A stretch of DNA of 64,000 bases from a bacterium (GTDB taxonomy: Bacteria > Armatimonadota > Abditibacteriia > Abditibacteriales > Abditibacteriaceae), in contig SDZD01000009.1 of the NCBI GenBank assembly GCA_004172935.1, positions 101,335 to 165,334 of the forward strand. Reading direction: 5' to 3'. Shown here piece after piece: positions 1-8,211 of the stretch (position 1 is its first letter; each line of letters opens with the position of its first letter). The notes beneath the pieces were generated by a model, which ran no database searches, was not told the origin of the DNA, and saw nothing but the letters and a program-made list of their open reading frames with translations. The translations under genes and the position numbers were made by a program.

Positions 1-282
1 CGTGCGAATGGGAGGACAAACAATGGTCAAGTCAGGGTAATACCAGTTACGTGCAGTCTCAGAGGTTCGTACTTTTAGATCACCACTCGCCGTCCCACAT
101 GGTTTATCCCACAACTTTGCTTGTACAGCAGCAGTTAAGTTAGCAATAGTACGTGCATGAGTAATCGTGCCCCCGGCCATCGCGTACAATTTGCCGCCGA
201 TGTACTCGTGACGTATGGGGGAAGCGGCTTCAAAAGCCAGCAATTCGTCAAAGTCCAAAATGTGTTCGGGTTGAGCGCTCAT
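1..282 (-). CDS. Uma2 family putative endonuclease (partial, C-terminus outside window)
   Basis: The reverse strand from the ATG at 282 runs open to the window edge and gives the first 94 residues. They start MSAQPEHILDFDELLAFEA and include HEYIGGKLYAMAGGT, an SGDLKV segment and a YYPDLTIV segment. These are the ordered hallmarks of the Uma2/DUF820 family, which has a PD-(D/E)XK nuclease-like fold; the D of YPDL lies in the predicted active site. Such genes are often multicopy in cyanobacteria, Armatimonadota and other large-genome bacteria, and their biological role is unknown. The C-terminus is cut off, so the last catalytic E-x-K cannot be checked. Confidence 0.85.
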   Translation of the reverse strand, partial: MSAQPEHILDFDELLAFEAASPIRHEYIGGKLYAMAGGTITHARTIANLTAAVQAKLWDKPCGTASGDLKVRTSETARNWYYPDLTIVCPPIRT

Positions 283-335
283 TATATTCCTTAGATAACA
301 GTTTAAATAAGCATCTATACCACCTCGGACAAAAC

Positions 336-376
336 ATAAAAAAGGCGCCGCTCTTTGGCTGGAGCGGCGCCTTTTG
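336..376 (-). terminator. Intrinsic terminator after araD
   Basis: A GC-rich stem (GGCGCCGCTC paired with GAGCGGCGCC) has a short loop and is followed on the minus strand by a run of six T. It lies two bases beyond the araD stop codon. Confidence 0.85.
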
Positions 377-377
377 A

Positions 378-1070
378 TTACTTCTGGCCGTAATAGGCGT
401 TCTTGCCGTGTTTGCGGAGGAAGTGCTTGTCGAGTAGTTCGCTTTGCATCACTTCGAGGTCGGCTTTGATGCGCAGCGTTTCGCTGGCTAGGCGGGCGAC
501 CTGTTCAAGCACGGCGGCGTTTTCGACGGCCTTATCGGGGGTTTTGCCCCAGGTGAAGGGAGCGTGCGACGCGACCAAGACGCCGGGGAAGTCGGTGGCG
601 TCGATGTCGGCGAAACGTTCGATAATGACGTGTCCTGTGTTGGCTTCGTATTCATCGGCGATTTCGGCGGGTGTCAAGACGCGCGTGCAGGGCACGGCGC
701 CATAGAAGTAATCGGCGTGGGTGGTGCCGAAAGCGGGGATGTCGCTTTTGGCCTGTGCCCATGCCGTCGCGTACAGGCTGTGGGTGTGGACGATGCCGCC
801 GATGTGTGGGAAGGCACGCGCCAGAATCAGGTGGGTAGGAGTGTCCGAAGAGGGACGCAAATCGCCCTCGACGACTTCGCCCGTTTCGAGCGACAACACA
901 ACCATTTGTTCGGGCTTCATGTCGGCGTAAGGAACACCAGAGGGTTTGATAACGAGGTGGCCGCCTTCGCGGTCAACGCCCGACACGTTGCCCCATGTTT
1001 GAATGACCAAGCCCTCGGCGACTAGTTTCAAGTTGGCGTCGCACACCTGTTGTTTCAAAAGTTCGAGCAT
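378..1070 (-). CDS. araD: L-ribulose-5-phosphate 4-epimerase
   Basis: This enzyme converts L-ribulose 5-phosphate to D-xylulose 5-phosphate, the last step of L-arabinose entry into the pentose phosphate pathway. It is a class II aldolase-type, zinc-dependent cytosolic enzyme. At 230 residues it is the length of the E. coli protein (231). The metal site is intact: SSDTPTH with D76, H95-T-H97, and H169. The catalytic D120 (in THADYF) and a C-terminal Tyr pair (226-227) are also present. It follows araB by 13 bases on the same strand and ends at a strong terminator, so it is the last gene of the operon. Confidence 0.96.
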   Translation of the reverse strand: MLELLKQQVCDANLKLVAEGLVIQTWGNVSGVDREGGHLVIKPSGVPYADMKPEQMVVLSLETGEVVEGDLRPSSDTPTHLILARAFPHIGGIVHTHSLYATAWAQAKSDIPAFGTTHADYFYGAVPCTRVLTPAEIADEYEANTGHVIIERFADIDATDFPGVLVASHAPFTWGKTPDKAVENAAVLEQVARLASETLRIKADLEVMQSELLDKHFLRKHGKNAYYGQK

Positions 1071-1083
1071 ATTGGAGCCTCGC

Positions 1084-2745
1084 TTACGCGCGCACCTCGC
1101 GGCGAATGTGGATGAGGTCTTTCATCACATTGAAGAGGTTCGATTCCTTGCGGGTGCCGAAGGCATCGTGGATTTGCGAATAGAGCGCGAACAGGCGCTT
1201 GTAGGTGGCGTGTTCGGCTTCGTTTGGCGTGTAGACGACATCCTTAAGTCCCGTCATCGCGGCTTGAGCCTCACCGAACGAATCGAACTGCTTGGAGGCT
1301 ACTGCCGCTGCGATAGCCGCGCCGAGCGCGCAGGTCTGGCTGGAGCGCGACACATAGAGAGGGCGCCCGATGATGTCGGCGTAAATCTGCATCAAGACAG
1401 CGTTCTTTTCGGCGATGCCACCGCAGTTGACGACGCGCTCGACGGGCACACCGTATTCTTCGAGGCGATTGATGATGGTAAGGGCGCCAAAGGCGGTTGC
1501 CTCAATAAGTGCGCGGTAAATTTCGCCCGGTTTGGTGTAGAGCGTCTGGCCGAGCATGAGGCCGGTCAACTCCTGATCGACCAAGACGGTGCGGTTGCCG
1601 TTATTCCAATCGAGAGCGAGCAAACCTGATTCGCCCGCTTTCAGATTTCCGGCGGCTTCCGTCAGTTCTTGATGAGTGCCAACGCCAAGGCCAACATACC
1701 AGTTGAAGATGTCGCCGACCGCACTCTGCCCGGCTTCGAGGCCATAATAACCCGGTAGAATCGAACCGGGTACGATGCCGCACAAACCGGGAATATCAGC
1801 GAGGTCTTTGCTTTGCGGCACAACCATAAGGTCGCATGTCGAGGTGCCGAGCGTTTTGACCAGAGTTCCCTCGCTGATGCCCGCACCGATACCGCCCAGG
1901 TGCGCGTCGAAAGCGCCGACTGCGACGGTGATGCCCGCCGTCAGTCCGGTTTTATCGGCCCATTCCTGCGACAAGCCGCCCACAACTTCATCGACGGAGC
2001 GAATGTTCTGGCTCAAGCGGCCACGAAGCGCGGCCAGTTTCGGATCGAGCGACGCGAGGAAATCCTCATCAGGAAAGCCGCCCCACTGCGCGTTCCACAT
2101 CGCTTTGTGTCCCGCCGCGCACACGCCAACTGTCATCGTTGCGGGGTCGGTTTCGCCCGCCAGTTGCGCCGGAATCCAGTCGGCGCATTCGACCCAGCCA
2201 TAAGCCGCGTCAAAAACCTTTTCATCGACATGCAAGCAGTGCCAGATTTTGCTCCAGTACCACTCGCTCGAATAGGTGCCGCCGCACTTATCCAAAAATT
2301 GCGGGCGCTCCTGCTTGGCACGCGACGTGATTTCTTCGGCTTCGCGAACGCTGGTGTGGTCTTTCCACAACCATGCGAGCGCGTTCAGGTTGCCTTCAAA
2401 TTCGGGTGTGAAAGCCAAGGGGACACCGTCTTTGTCAACGGGCAGGGGAGTCGAACCAGTGGTATCGACGCCAATACCGACCACCAACGAAGGAGAAAAG
2501 CCTTCGACAGTTTTCGCCTGTTCGAGCGCGGCGACGATGGTTTGGCGCGCGCCCTCCATATAATCGGCGGGATGTTGGCGGGCGAGGTTGGGGTCGCGCG
2601 CCAACAAGATGCCATTTTCGCCGTGAGAATAGTTCCACGTCGCACTTCCGGCCTCGCTGCCATCAAGGGTTGAAACGATGATGGCGCGCACCGAGTTAGT
2701 GCCGTAATCCAGACCGATGGTGTATTGGTTTTCTGTCGGGTTCAT
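1084..2745 (-). CDS. araB: Ribulokinase (FGGY family)
   Basis: Phosphorylates L-ribulose with ATP to L-ribulose 5-phosphate. The protein has 553 residues. The FGGY N-terminus [16 protein letters not shown] is the first phosphate-binding loop, [16 protein letters not shown] is typical of AraB, and the C-terminal [19 protein letters not shown] is the adenosine motif. The open frame continues about 315 bases upstream, but that part lies antisense-frame inside the preceding gene. I chose the ATG at 2745 because it begins the FGGY fold and overlaps the upstream stop codon by four bases (ATGA), a classic sign of translational coupling. It sits between the alcohol dehydrogenase and araD. Confidence 0.96.
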   Translation of the reverse strand: MNPTENQYTIGLDYGTNSVRAIIVSTLDGSEAGSATWNYSHGENGILLARDPNLARQHPADYMEGARQTIVAALEQAKTVEGFSPSLVVGIGVDTTGSTPLPVDKDGVPLAFTPEFEGNLNALAWLWKDHTSVREAEEITSRAKQERPQFLDKCGGTYSSEWYWSKIWHCLHVDEKVFDAAYGWVECADWIPAQLAGETDPATMTVGVCAAGHKAMWNAQWGGFPDEDFLASLDPKLAALRGRLSQNIRSVDEVVGGLSQEWADKTGLTAGITVAVGAFDAHLGGIGAGISEGTLVKTLGTSTCDLMVVPQSKDLADIPGLCGIVPGSILPGYYGLEAGQSAVGDIFNWYVGLGVGTHQELTEAAGNLKAGESGLLALDWNNGNRTVLVDQELTGLMLGQTLYTKPGEIYRALIEATAFGALTIINRLEEYGVPVERVVNCGGIAEKNAVLMQIYADIIGRPLYVSRSSQTCALGAAIAAAVASKQFDSFGEAQAAMTGLKDVVYTPNEAEHATYKRLFALYSQIHDAFGTRKESNLFNVMKDLIHIRREVRA

Positions 2746-3761
2746 GTCGTTGGGTTCTCGATAATTATTTTGACAACTTGTTGCTGATATTTCGCGTTCA
2801 ATTCGAACGCATGGGGTGTTTCTTTCAAGGGGAAGCGATGGGTCACCATCGACTCTACGTTCACACGCCCACTTTCGACCAGTTGAAGGCAACGGGCGTA
2901 AACGTTCTTCATGCGGCGACACATCAGGATGGTAAGCCCCTTCCGTCGCGCCACCGAGTGCTTGAACGAAACCGTGTCCTCGAAGGGGATGCCCACTAAA
3001 ACGACGGTGCCGCCGGGACGCACGATGTCCATAGCGCGTTGCACCGACTCTCTGGCCCACGCCGCCTCAATGACGACATCGGCCTCGGCATCATCAGGCA
3101 AAGCAATAGCGCCGTACTGCTCGGCGAATTTTTGGCGATATTCGAGTGGGTCGTGAATCCATACAGTCCCCGCCCCTGCCGCGCGCGTGGTTTGCGCGAG
3201 GCAAAGCCCGATGGGGCCAGCGCCCAAAATGGCGACTTTAGCCCCGACGCGAATACGCGCCAAATCGGTGGCATGAAGCGCGATGCCGAGTGGTTCCAGT
3301 AGCGCGGCGCTGGCATCGGATACCGAATCGGGAACCGGATGGCAGAAGCGAGCCGGAGCCACCAAACGCTCGCGCAACGAACCATCGTCGGGTGCCAACC
3401 CGCAAAAGCGTTGGCGACGGCATAGGTTGGGGTTGCCACTCATGCACTCGCGGCAAGTGCCACAAACCCACGCGGGGTCAACGGCGACGCGAGTGCCCAC
3501 CGCCAGATTCTCGACGGCACTACCCACCTGCTCGACCAGTCCCGAAAACTCGTGGCCCAGAACGAGAGGCGAGTTCAATTCGGTCGAGCCAATCGAACCA
3601 GTTTCATACGGGTGCAAATCGGAGCCGCACACGCCCGTCGCCAGCACCCGAATGAGAACTTCATCGGGTGCCAGCGTCGCATCGAACGGCACGGTGTCAA
3701 CTCGCAAATCGGACGGCCCATACAGCCGGACAGCGGTTTGTTGTCCCTGAATTTCAGACAT
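2742..3761 (-). CDS. Zinc-dependent medium-chain alcohol/polyol dehydrogenase
   Basis: A 339-residue member of the MDR superfamily, nearest in style to sorbitol, L-threonine or L-arabinitol dehydrogenases. Catalytic zinc ligands are C45 (TGVCGSDLH) and H70-E71 (LGHEF). The structural zinc lobe has four cysteines (C100, C103, C106, C114). The Rossmann loop reads ILGAGPIGLCLA. Its stop overlaps the araB start, so it belongs to the arabinose operon. The substrate is probably a pentose, pentitol or aldonate, but the sequence does not decide which. The ATG at 3761 is preferred; an in-frame TTG lies three codons upstream. Neither has a clear ribosome binding site. Confidence 0.88.
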   Translation of the reverse strand: MSEIQGQQTAVRLYGPSDLRVDTVPFDATLAPDEVLIRVLATGVCGSDLHPYETGSIGSTELNSPLVLGHEFSGLVEQVGSAVENLAVGTRVAVDPAWVCGTCRECMSGNPNLCRRQRFCGLAPDDGSLRERLVAPARFCHPVPDSVSDASAALLEPLGIALHATDLARIRVGAKVAILGAGPIGLCLAQTTRAAGAGTVWIHDPLEYRQKFAEQYGAIALPDDAEADVVIEAAWARESVQRAMDIVRPGGTVVLVGIPFEDTVSFKHSVARRKGLTILMCRRMKNVYARCLQLVESGRVNVESMVTHRFPLKETPHAFELNAKYQQQVVKIIIENPTT

Positions 3762-3842
3762 TGGATTCAAAGTTGGACATCTGCGAAAGTCAATTCACGT
3801 CGATTTTCGAGCATGAATTGTTCTTTCAGGCAGGCACTCAAC

Positions 3843-3854
3843 TTAAGCGCTTAA
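3843..3854. promoter_or_regulatory. Candidate LacI-family operator upstream of the dehydrogenase-araB-araD genes
   Basis: TTAAGCGCTTAA is a perfect 12-base palindrome with a central CG, the general form of LacI/GalR-family operators. It lies 82 bases before the ATG at 3761, in the gap between the araA-side genes and the dehydrogenase. No regulator gene is in the window. A promoter is likely here, but I cannot fix its -35 and -10 boxes. Confidence 0.45.
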
Positions 3855-3889
3855 ATAGAGAGACACAGTACATCAAATAATCGGCTCTT

Positions 3890-4171
3890 TCACAATAGAG
3901 CGCGTATTTCTTCGATTTCTATGTCCGCCTTAATTTCACCCTCCGTCCAGTTATCCCAGACGAATTTGACGAGGATTCCATTCTGTTTGAGATGGACTTC
4001 CCCATAATCAATCCACGCATCGAAGCCCCCGTAGACATAGAGGATTTCCCAACCTCGTTCAATCAGAGTCTCAAGGACGTAATTGAATTTTTCGGTGGGA
4101 ATGGTTTCGACAAACATGGGATTCAGGGAAATTGCGGCGGGGTGGGCCTTCCCCGCCGCGTCCAATGTCAC
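3890..4171 (-). CDS. Small acidic hypothetical protein (93 aa)
   Basis: The frame begins at GTG 4171, seven bases after the araA stop, and encodes 93 residues ending in an acidic helix (EIKADIEIEEIRALL). The central part has aromatic stretches (GWEILYVYGGFDAWIDYGEV) and no signal peptide or membrane segment. I recognise no family. The tight spacing suggests co-transcription with araA. Codon use looks like its neighbours. An ATG at codon 19 is an alternative start. Confidence 0.6.
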   Translation of the reverse strand: MTLDAAGKAHPAAISLNPMFVETIPTEKFNYVLETLIERGWEILYVYGGFDAWIDYGEVHLKQNGILVKFVWDNWTEGEIKADIEIEEIRALL

Positions 4172-4177
4172 CCAGTT

Positions 4178-5692
4178 TTAAACGCTGCCGAAGCCCTGCG
4201 AAAGGGCGTAATAAACCTCGTTGGTACGAAGTTCATGCTTGAGGTGGCGAACTGTTGTGCCTTCGCCAATCAGCAAAAATTCGATACCCGCGATTTCGGC
4301 GAAATCTTCCAACTCTTCGGAGCCAATCGCCAGCGAAAAGCCGGTGTGGTGAGCGCCGCCCGCCCAAATCCACGCTGCCGCTGCGGTCTTGAAGTCGGGT
4401 TTGGGTTCCCATACCGAACGCGCGACGGGCAAATTGGGCAGCTCGGCTTCGGGTTCGACGACTTCGACTTCGTTAACGATGAGGCGGAAACGGTTACCGA
4501 CATCGACGATGGAAGCGTTGACTGCGCTACCAGATGGCGTATCGAATACCAAGCGCACGGGGTCGGCTTTGCCACCGATGCCGAGCGGATGAATCTCGAC
4601 TTTGGGCTTGGCTTTCGCGATGGTCGGGCAGATTTCGAGCATGTGCGAACCGAGCACCTGATGGCTGTTGGGGCTGAGATGGTAGGTGTAATCCTCCATG
4701 AACGAGGTGCCGCCTTCCAAACCTTCGGCCATCACTTTCATAGCACGCACTAGGGCAGAGGTCTTCCAGTCGCCTTCGCCGCCGAAGCCATAGCCAGCAG
4801 CCATAATGCGTTGTGTTGCCAGACCGGGCAACTGCTGCATTCCGTGCAGAACCTCGAACGAATCGGTGAAACCGATGCAGTTGTTGGCCTCGAAGAAAGC
4901 CAGCAGGCCAAGCTCGATGCGGGCTTCGTAGCGCAACGAATCGTGGCGTTCGCCGCCTTTGCGCAGTTCGGGAACAACATCGTACTGCTCTTCGTAGAGC
5001 GCGACCTGTTCGTCGATTTGCGCGTCCGAGATGGCGTCCATGCTCTCGACCAAATCGCCGATACCGTAGCCGTTCACCATGAAACCGAGTTTGATTTCGG
5101 CGGCGACTTTGTCGCCATCGGTGACGGCCACGAAACGCATGTTGTCGCCGAAGCGGGCGATGCGTCCACCCTGCCAGTCGTGCCAGCCACGCGCCGCGCG
5201 CATCCACGCCGCGATACGGGCCAGAACTTCCTCGTCTTCCCAGTAGCCGACGACGACTTTGCGTTTGATACGCATACGGGCGCCGATGAAACCGAACTCA
5301 CGGTCGCCGTGTGCGGCCTGGTTCAAGTTCATGAAGTCCATGTCGATTTCGCCCCACGGCAAATCGCGGTTGAACTGGGTGTGCAGGTGCAAAAGCGGTT
5401 TAGTAAGTACGCTTAAGCCACCAATCCACATTTTGGCGGGTGAGAAGGTGTGCATCCATGTGATGACGCCGCCACATTCGGGTGTGTTGGTCGCTTCGAG
5501 ACAGAGCGCCCGAATTTCTTCGGGGGTGGTCACGATGGGTTTGAAAACGACTTTGAGCGGCAATTTGCCGCTGGCATCAAGCCCTTCGGCAATTTGCTGC
5601 GAGTGCGCCGCCACTTGCTTCAGGGTTTCAGGCCCGTACAGATGCTGAGAGCCGGTTACAAACCAGATCTCAATCGGTTTAAGGTTGTTCAT
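4178..5692 (-). CDS. araA: L-arabinose isomerase
   Basis: Isomerises L-arabinose to L-ribulose with a divalent metal such as manganese, in the cytosol. The 504 residues match the family length (E. coli 500). The start [16 protein letters not shown] is the family signature. All four catalytic/metal positions are found at the expected places: E306 (GFGGEGDWK), E333 (SFMEDYTYH), H350 (LGSHML) and H449 (GGAHHTGF). It is the first gene of the minus-strand arabinose set and faces the FAD oxidoreductase gene across a shared 205-base regulatory gap. Confidence 0.98.
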   Translation of the reverse strand: MNNLKPIEIWFVTGSQHLYGPETLKQVAAHSQQIAEGLDASGKLPLKVVFKPIVTTPEEIRALCLEATNTPECGGVITWMHTFSPAKMWIGGLSVLTKPLLHLHTQFNRDLPWGEIDMDFMNLNQAAHGDREFGFIGARMRIKRKVVVGYWEDEEVLARIAAWMRAARGWHDWQGGRIARFGDNMRFVAVTDGDKVAAEIKLGFMVNGYGIGDLVESMDAISDAQIDEQVALYEEQYDVVPELRKGGERHDSLRYEARIELGLLAFFEANNCIGFTDSFEVLHGMQQLPGLATQRIMAAGYGFGGEGDWKTSALVRAMKVMAEGLEGGTSFMEDYTYHLSPNSHQVLGSHMLEICPTIAKAKPKVEIHPLGIGGKADPVRLVFDTPSGSAVNASIVDVGNRFRLIVNEVEVVEPEAELPNLPVARSVWEPKPDFKTAAAAWIWAGGAHHTGFSLAIGSEELEDFAEIAGIEFLLIGEGTTVRHLKHELRTNEVYYALSQGFGSV

Positions 5693-5776
5693 TGGACAAC
5701 AGCCATTTTAAACCATCAAAAGCCCTCGGCAACCGGTTTTCCGGCTGAAAGGTTTTTATGCCACTTTGCGCGAACG

Positions 5777-5801
5777 TTAGCGCAAGAATTCTTCGCGTTA
5801 A
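5777..5801. promoter_or_regulatory. Inverted repeat in the araA / oxidoreductase divergent promoter region
   Basis: A perfect inner palindrome AAGAATTCTT (5784-5793) is flanked by imperfectly mirrored GC-rich arms, TTAGCGC on the left and CGCGTTAA on the right. It lies about 85 bases before the araA start and about 100 before the start at 5898. It is a plausible protein-binding site for either direction. The regulator family is not known. Confidence 0.35.
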
Positions 5802-5869
5802 AGCTGACATATCGAGGGCGTTACCAATTACTTAAATTCACCAACCTTTAATGCATTGGCAATATTTAC

Positions 5870-5878
5870 TGGTATACT
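5870..5878 (+). promoter_or_regulatory. Extended -10 promoter element for the oxidoreductase operon
   Basis: TGGTATACT is an extended -10 element (TGn plus TATACT) placed 20 bases before the ATG at 5898. No good -35 box sits at the right distance, as is common with extended -10 promoters. This position also argues that translation starts at 5898 and not at an in-frame TTG at 5856. The element lies inside a near-palindrome, CTGGTATACTAG. Confidence 0.5.
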
Positions 5879-5897
5879 AGCTTCTCGAAGCCATTCA

Positions 5898-7169
5898 ATG
5901 AACAAAAATGAACACGTGGCCGTGGTCGGCGGAGGTGTCGTCGGATTGTGTTGCGCTTATTATCTCAAGCGCGCCGGATTCCGCGTGACCCTCATTGATC
6001 GCGGCGATGCCAAAAGCGAAAACTGCTCGATTGGTAACGCGGGGTTGGTAGTTCCCAGCCACATCGTTCCTCTGGCGGCCCCCGGCATGATGATGGCGGG
6101 CATCAAGTGGATGCGCGACCCCGAAAGCCCTTTTTATGTGAAACCACGCCCATCGCTCGATTTGGCGAAGTGGGGCTGGCAGTTCTTTCGTGCGGGCACC
6201 AAAGCTCACGTCGAGCGTAGCGCACCGCTGTTGCACGACTTGAACATGGCCTCGCGTGCGGGTTTCGAGGAACTGAACTCCGAACTGGAAAACTTCGATT
6301 TCGAGCAACGCGGTTTGCTGATGTTGTTTCAGACCGAAGCAGGACTAGAAGAAGAAAGCCACGTGGTCGAGGCATCCCAAAAGTTGGGAATGCCCGCGCA
6401 TATTTTGAGCGCCGACGAGGCGCGCGCCAAAGACCCCGGCTTGAAAATGGACTTGATTGGGGCGGCTTACTACCCCAAAGACTGCCACATGTCGCCGAAC
6501 AAATTTGTGGTGGGGTTACAAAAGGCACTCGAACGCGACGGCGTTACTTTGCGGTGGAATACCGAAGTTTGCGACTGGAAAAAGGACGGTAAACGTATTC
6601 GTGCCGCCGTTGTGCATGGAGCCAACGGGCAACACGAAGAAATCGAGGCCGACCAGTGGGTTTTGTGCGGCGGCTCATGGTCGCCGCAGACAGTACGCGC
6701 CTTGCACCTTGCACTTCCCATGCAAGCGGGCAAGGGCTACAGTGTCACCCTACCCAAACCCAGCCATTTGCCCACCGTGCCGTCGCTGCTGATGGAAGCG
6801 CGCGTCGCGGTGACACCGATGGGCGGCTCGCTTCGATTGGCGGGCACGATGGAAATCGCGGGACTCAACACCGATGTCAACCCTCGTCGTGTCGGCGGCA
6901 TTTTAAAAGCTGTTCCGCGCTATTATCCCGATTTCAAAGCCTCCGATTTCGAGGGCGTCAAAGCATGGGCTGGACTCCGGCCCTGCACTCCCGATGGGCT
7001 ACCATATGTGGGGCGCACCGAGAAATTCCAAAATCTCTGCATCGCGACAGGTCACGCCATGATGGGCCTCAGTTTGGCCCCCATCACTGGCAAGCTCATC
7101 GCTCAAACCATATCGGGCCAGCAGCCACAGCTTTCCAGCACCCTGCTCAACCCCGACCGTTACGCATAA
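5898..7169 (+). CDS. FAD-dependent D-amino-acid (D-hydroxyproline-type) dehydrogenase
   Basis: A 423-residue DAO-family oxidoreductase. The N-terminal dinucleotide loop VAVVGGGVVGLCCAYYL binds FAD, and the C-terminal PCTPDGLPYVGRTE and GHAMMGLSLAPITGKLI segments close the flavin site, as in DadA-like enzymes. Two genes follow on the same strand: a DHDPS-family enzyme and an alpha-ketoglutarate-semialdehyde dehydrogenase. That trio matches bacterial degradation of cis-4-hydroxy-D-proline, where this enzyme would form pyrroline-4-hydroxy-2-carboxylate. The substrate is inferred from context; plain D-proline or another D-amino acid remains possible. Confidence 0.85.
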   Translation: MNKNEHVAVVGGGVVGLCCAYYLKRAGFRVTLIDRGDAKSENCSIGNAGLVVPSHIVPLAAPGMMMAGIKWMRDPESPFYVKPRPSLDLAKWGWQFFRAGTKAHVERSAPLLHDLNMASRAGFEELNSELENFDFEQRGLLMLFQTEAGLEEESHVVEASQKLGMPAHILSADEARAKDPGLKMDLIGAAYYPKDCHMSPNKFVVGLQKALERDGVTLRWNTEVCDWKKDGKRIRAAVVHGANGQHEEIEADQWVLCGGSWSPQTVRALHLALPMQAGKGYSVTLPKPSHLPTVPSLLMEARVAVTPMGGSLRLAGTMEIAGLNTDVNPRRVGGILKAVPRYYPDFKASDFEGVKAWAGLRPCTPDGLPYVGRTEKFQNLCIATGHAMMGLSLAPITGKLIAQTISGQQPQLSSTLLNPDRYA

Positions 7170-7200
7170 TTTTCCAATTTACCCAAACACAAACCTACTT

Positions 7201-8121
7201 ATGAACTGGCAAGGCGTTATTCCGGCGATCACCACTCCTTTTCGCCCCGACTTAGAAGTCGATTATTCCTTTTTAACCCGTCACGCAACTTGGCTCATCG
7301 AGAACGGCTGCACTGGCATCGTCGCTCTGGGTTCGCTCGGCGAAGGCGCAACGCTGACTTTCGCCGAGAAAGTTCGCATCCTCGAAACCCTCGTGCAAGA
7401 GCTACCGGGCGTTCCCATCGTAGCAGGCATCTCGTCGCTTTCCACGAAGGAATCGGTCGAACTGGCTCGCGAGGCCAAGCGCGTTGGTTGCCAGGGTCTG
7501 ATGGTGTTGCCGCCTTACGTGTACTCGACCGACTGGCGCGAGATGAAGGAACACGTCGCTGCCATCATCGCCGCGACCGATTTGAGCTGTATGCTCTACA
7601 ACAACCCAATCGCCTATAAAACCGACTTTTTGGTCGAGCATATTCAGGAGTTGTTGGCCGAGTACCCCAACCTGCACGCCGTCAAGGAATCGAGCGCCGA
7701 TGTGCGCCGCGTCACCTCCATTCGCGCTATCTGCGGCGACCGCATCCAAATTTTGGTCGGCGTCGATGATGCCATCGTCGAGGGCATCGCAGCGGGCGCG
7801 CGCGGCTGGATCGCGGGCACCGTCAACGCCCTGCCGCGCGAATCGGTTCAACTTTTCGAGTTGGCACTGCGCGGCCAATGCGAGGAAGCCGCCGAGATTT
7901 ACAGCTGGTTCTTGCCAATGCTGAAACTCGATGTTGTGCCGAAATTCGTTCAGCTCATCAAGCTCTCCCAACAGGAAGCGGGCGCAGGAAGCGAACGAGT
8001 GCGCGGACCTCGTCTGGTTCTCGATGGTGCCGAACGCGAATGGGCATTGGACCTCATCCGCCGCGACCTCGCCAATCGCCCCGAATGCGTGCAGCACAGC
8101 ACCCCACTGTTGCAAAAGTAA
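7201..8121 (+). CDS. DHDPS/N-acetylneuraminate lyase family enzyme, candidate pyrroline-4-hydroxy-2-carboxylate deaminase
   Basis: The 306-residue TIM barrel keeps the family's Schiff-base lysine (K162 in HAVKESS), the tyrosine of MLYNNP (Y133) and the GSLGEG loop (44-49). Classical DapA has GTTGE in that loop, so this is a side branch and not the lysine-pathway enzyme. Between a DAO-family dehydrogenase and a KGSA dehydrogenase, the best role is deamination of pyrroline-4-hydroxy-2-carboxylate to alpha-ketoglutarate semialdehyde. A related enzyme, 2-keto-3-deoxy-L-arabonate dehydratase, gives the same product in oxidative arabinose degradation and cannot be excluded beside araBAD. It lies 31 bases after the oxidoreductase. 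Confidence 0.82.
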   Translation: MNWQGVIPAITTPFRPDLEVDYSFLTRHATWLIENGCTGIVALGSLGEGATLTFAEKVRILETLVQELPGVPIVAGISSLSTKESVELAREAKRVGCQGLMVLPPYVYSTDWREMKEHVAAIIAATDLSCMLYNNPIAYKTDFLVEHIQELLAEYPNLHAVKESSADVRRVTSIRAICGDRIQILVGVDDAIVEGIAAGARGWIAGTVNALPRESVQLFELALRGQCEEAAEIYSWFLPMLKLDVVPKFVQLIKLSQQEAGAGSERVRGPRLVLDGAEREWALDLIRRDLANRPECVQHSTPLLQK

Positions 8122-8130
8122 TTGCAACCC

Positions 8131-8165
8131 GCCATTCGTGGGGCGACATCGTCCCCACGAATGGC
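8131..8165. repeat. Perfect 13-bp hairpin in the gap before the semialdehyde dehydrogenase
   Basis: GCCATTCGTGGGG is mirrored exactly by CCCCACGAATGGC around a nine-base loop. No T-run follows, so it is not a normal terminator. It occupies most of the space between genes that should be co-transcribed. It may be a REP-like mobile palindrome, or an RNA element that sets the relative expression of the two genes. Confidence 0.6.
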
Positions 8166-8211
8166 ACCCGCACTGCACTCCCCTCCTAACGACCAAGAAA
8201 CCAACAGCACC

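Noticed and set aside
2746..3060. N-terminal extension of araB by 105 codons
   Set aside because: The extension is antisense-frame sequence within the upstream dehydrogenase. The FGGY fold begins at the ATG at 2745, which overlaps the upstream stop in ATGA.
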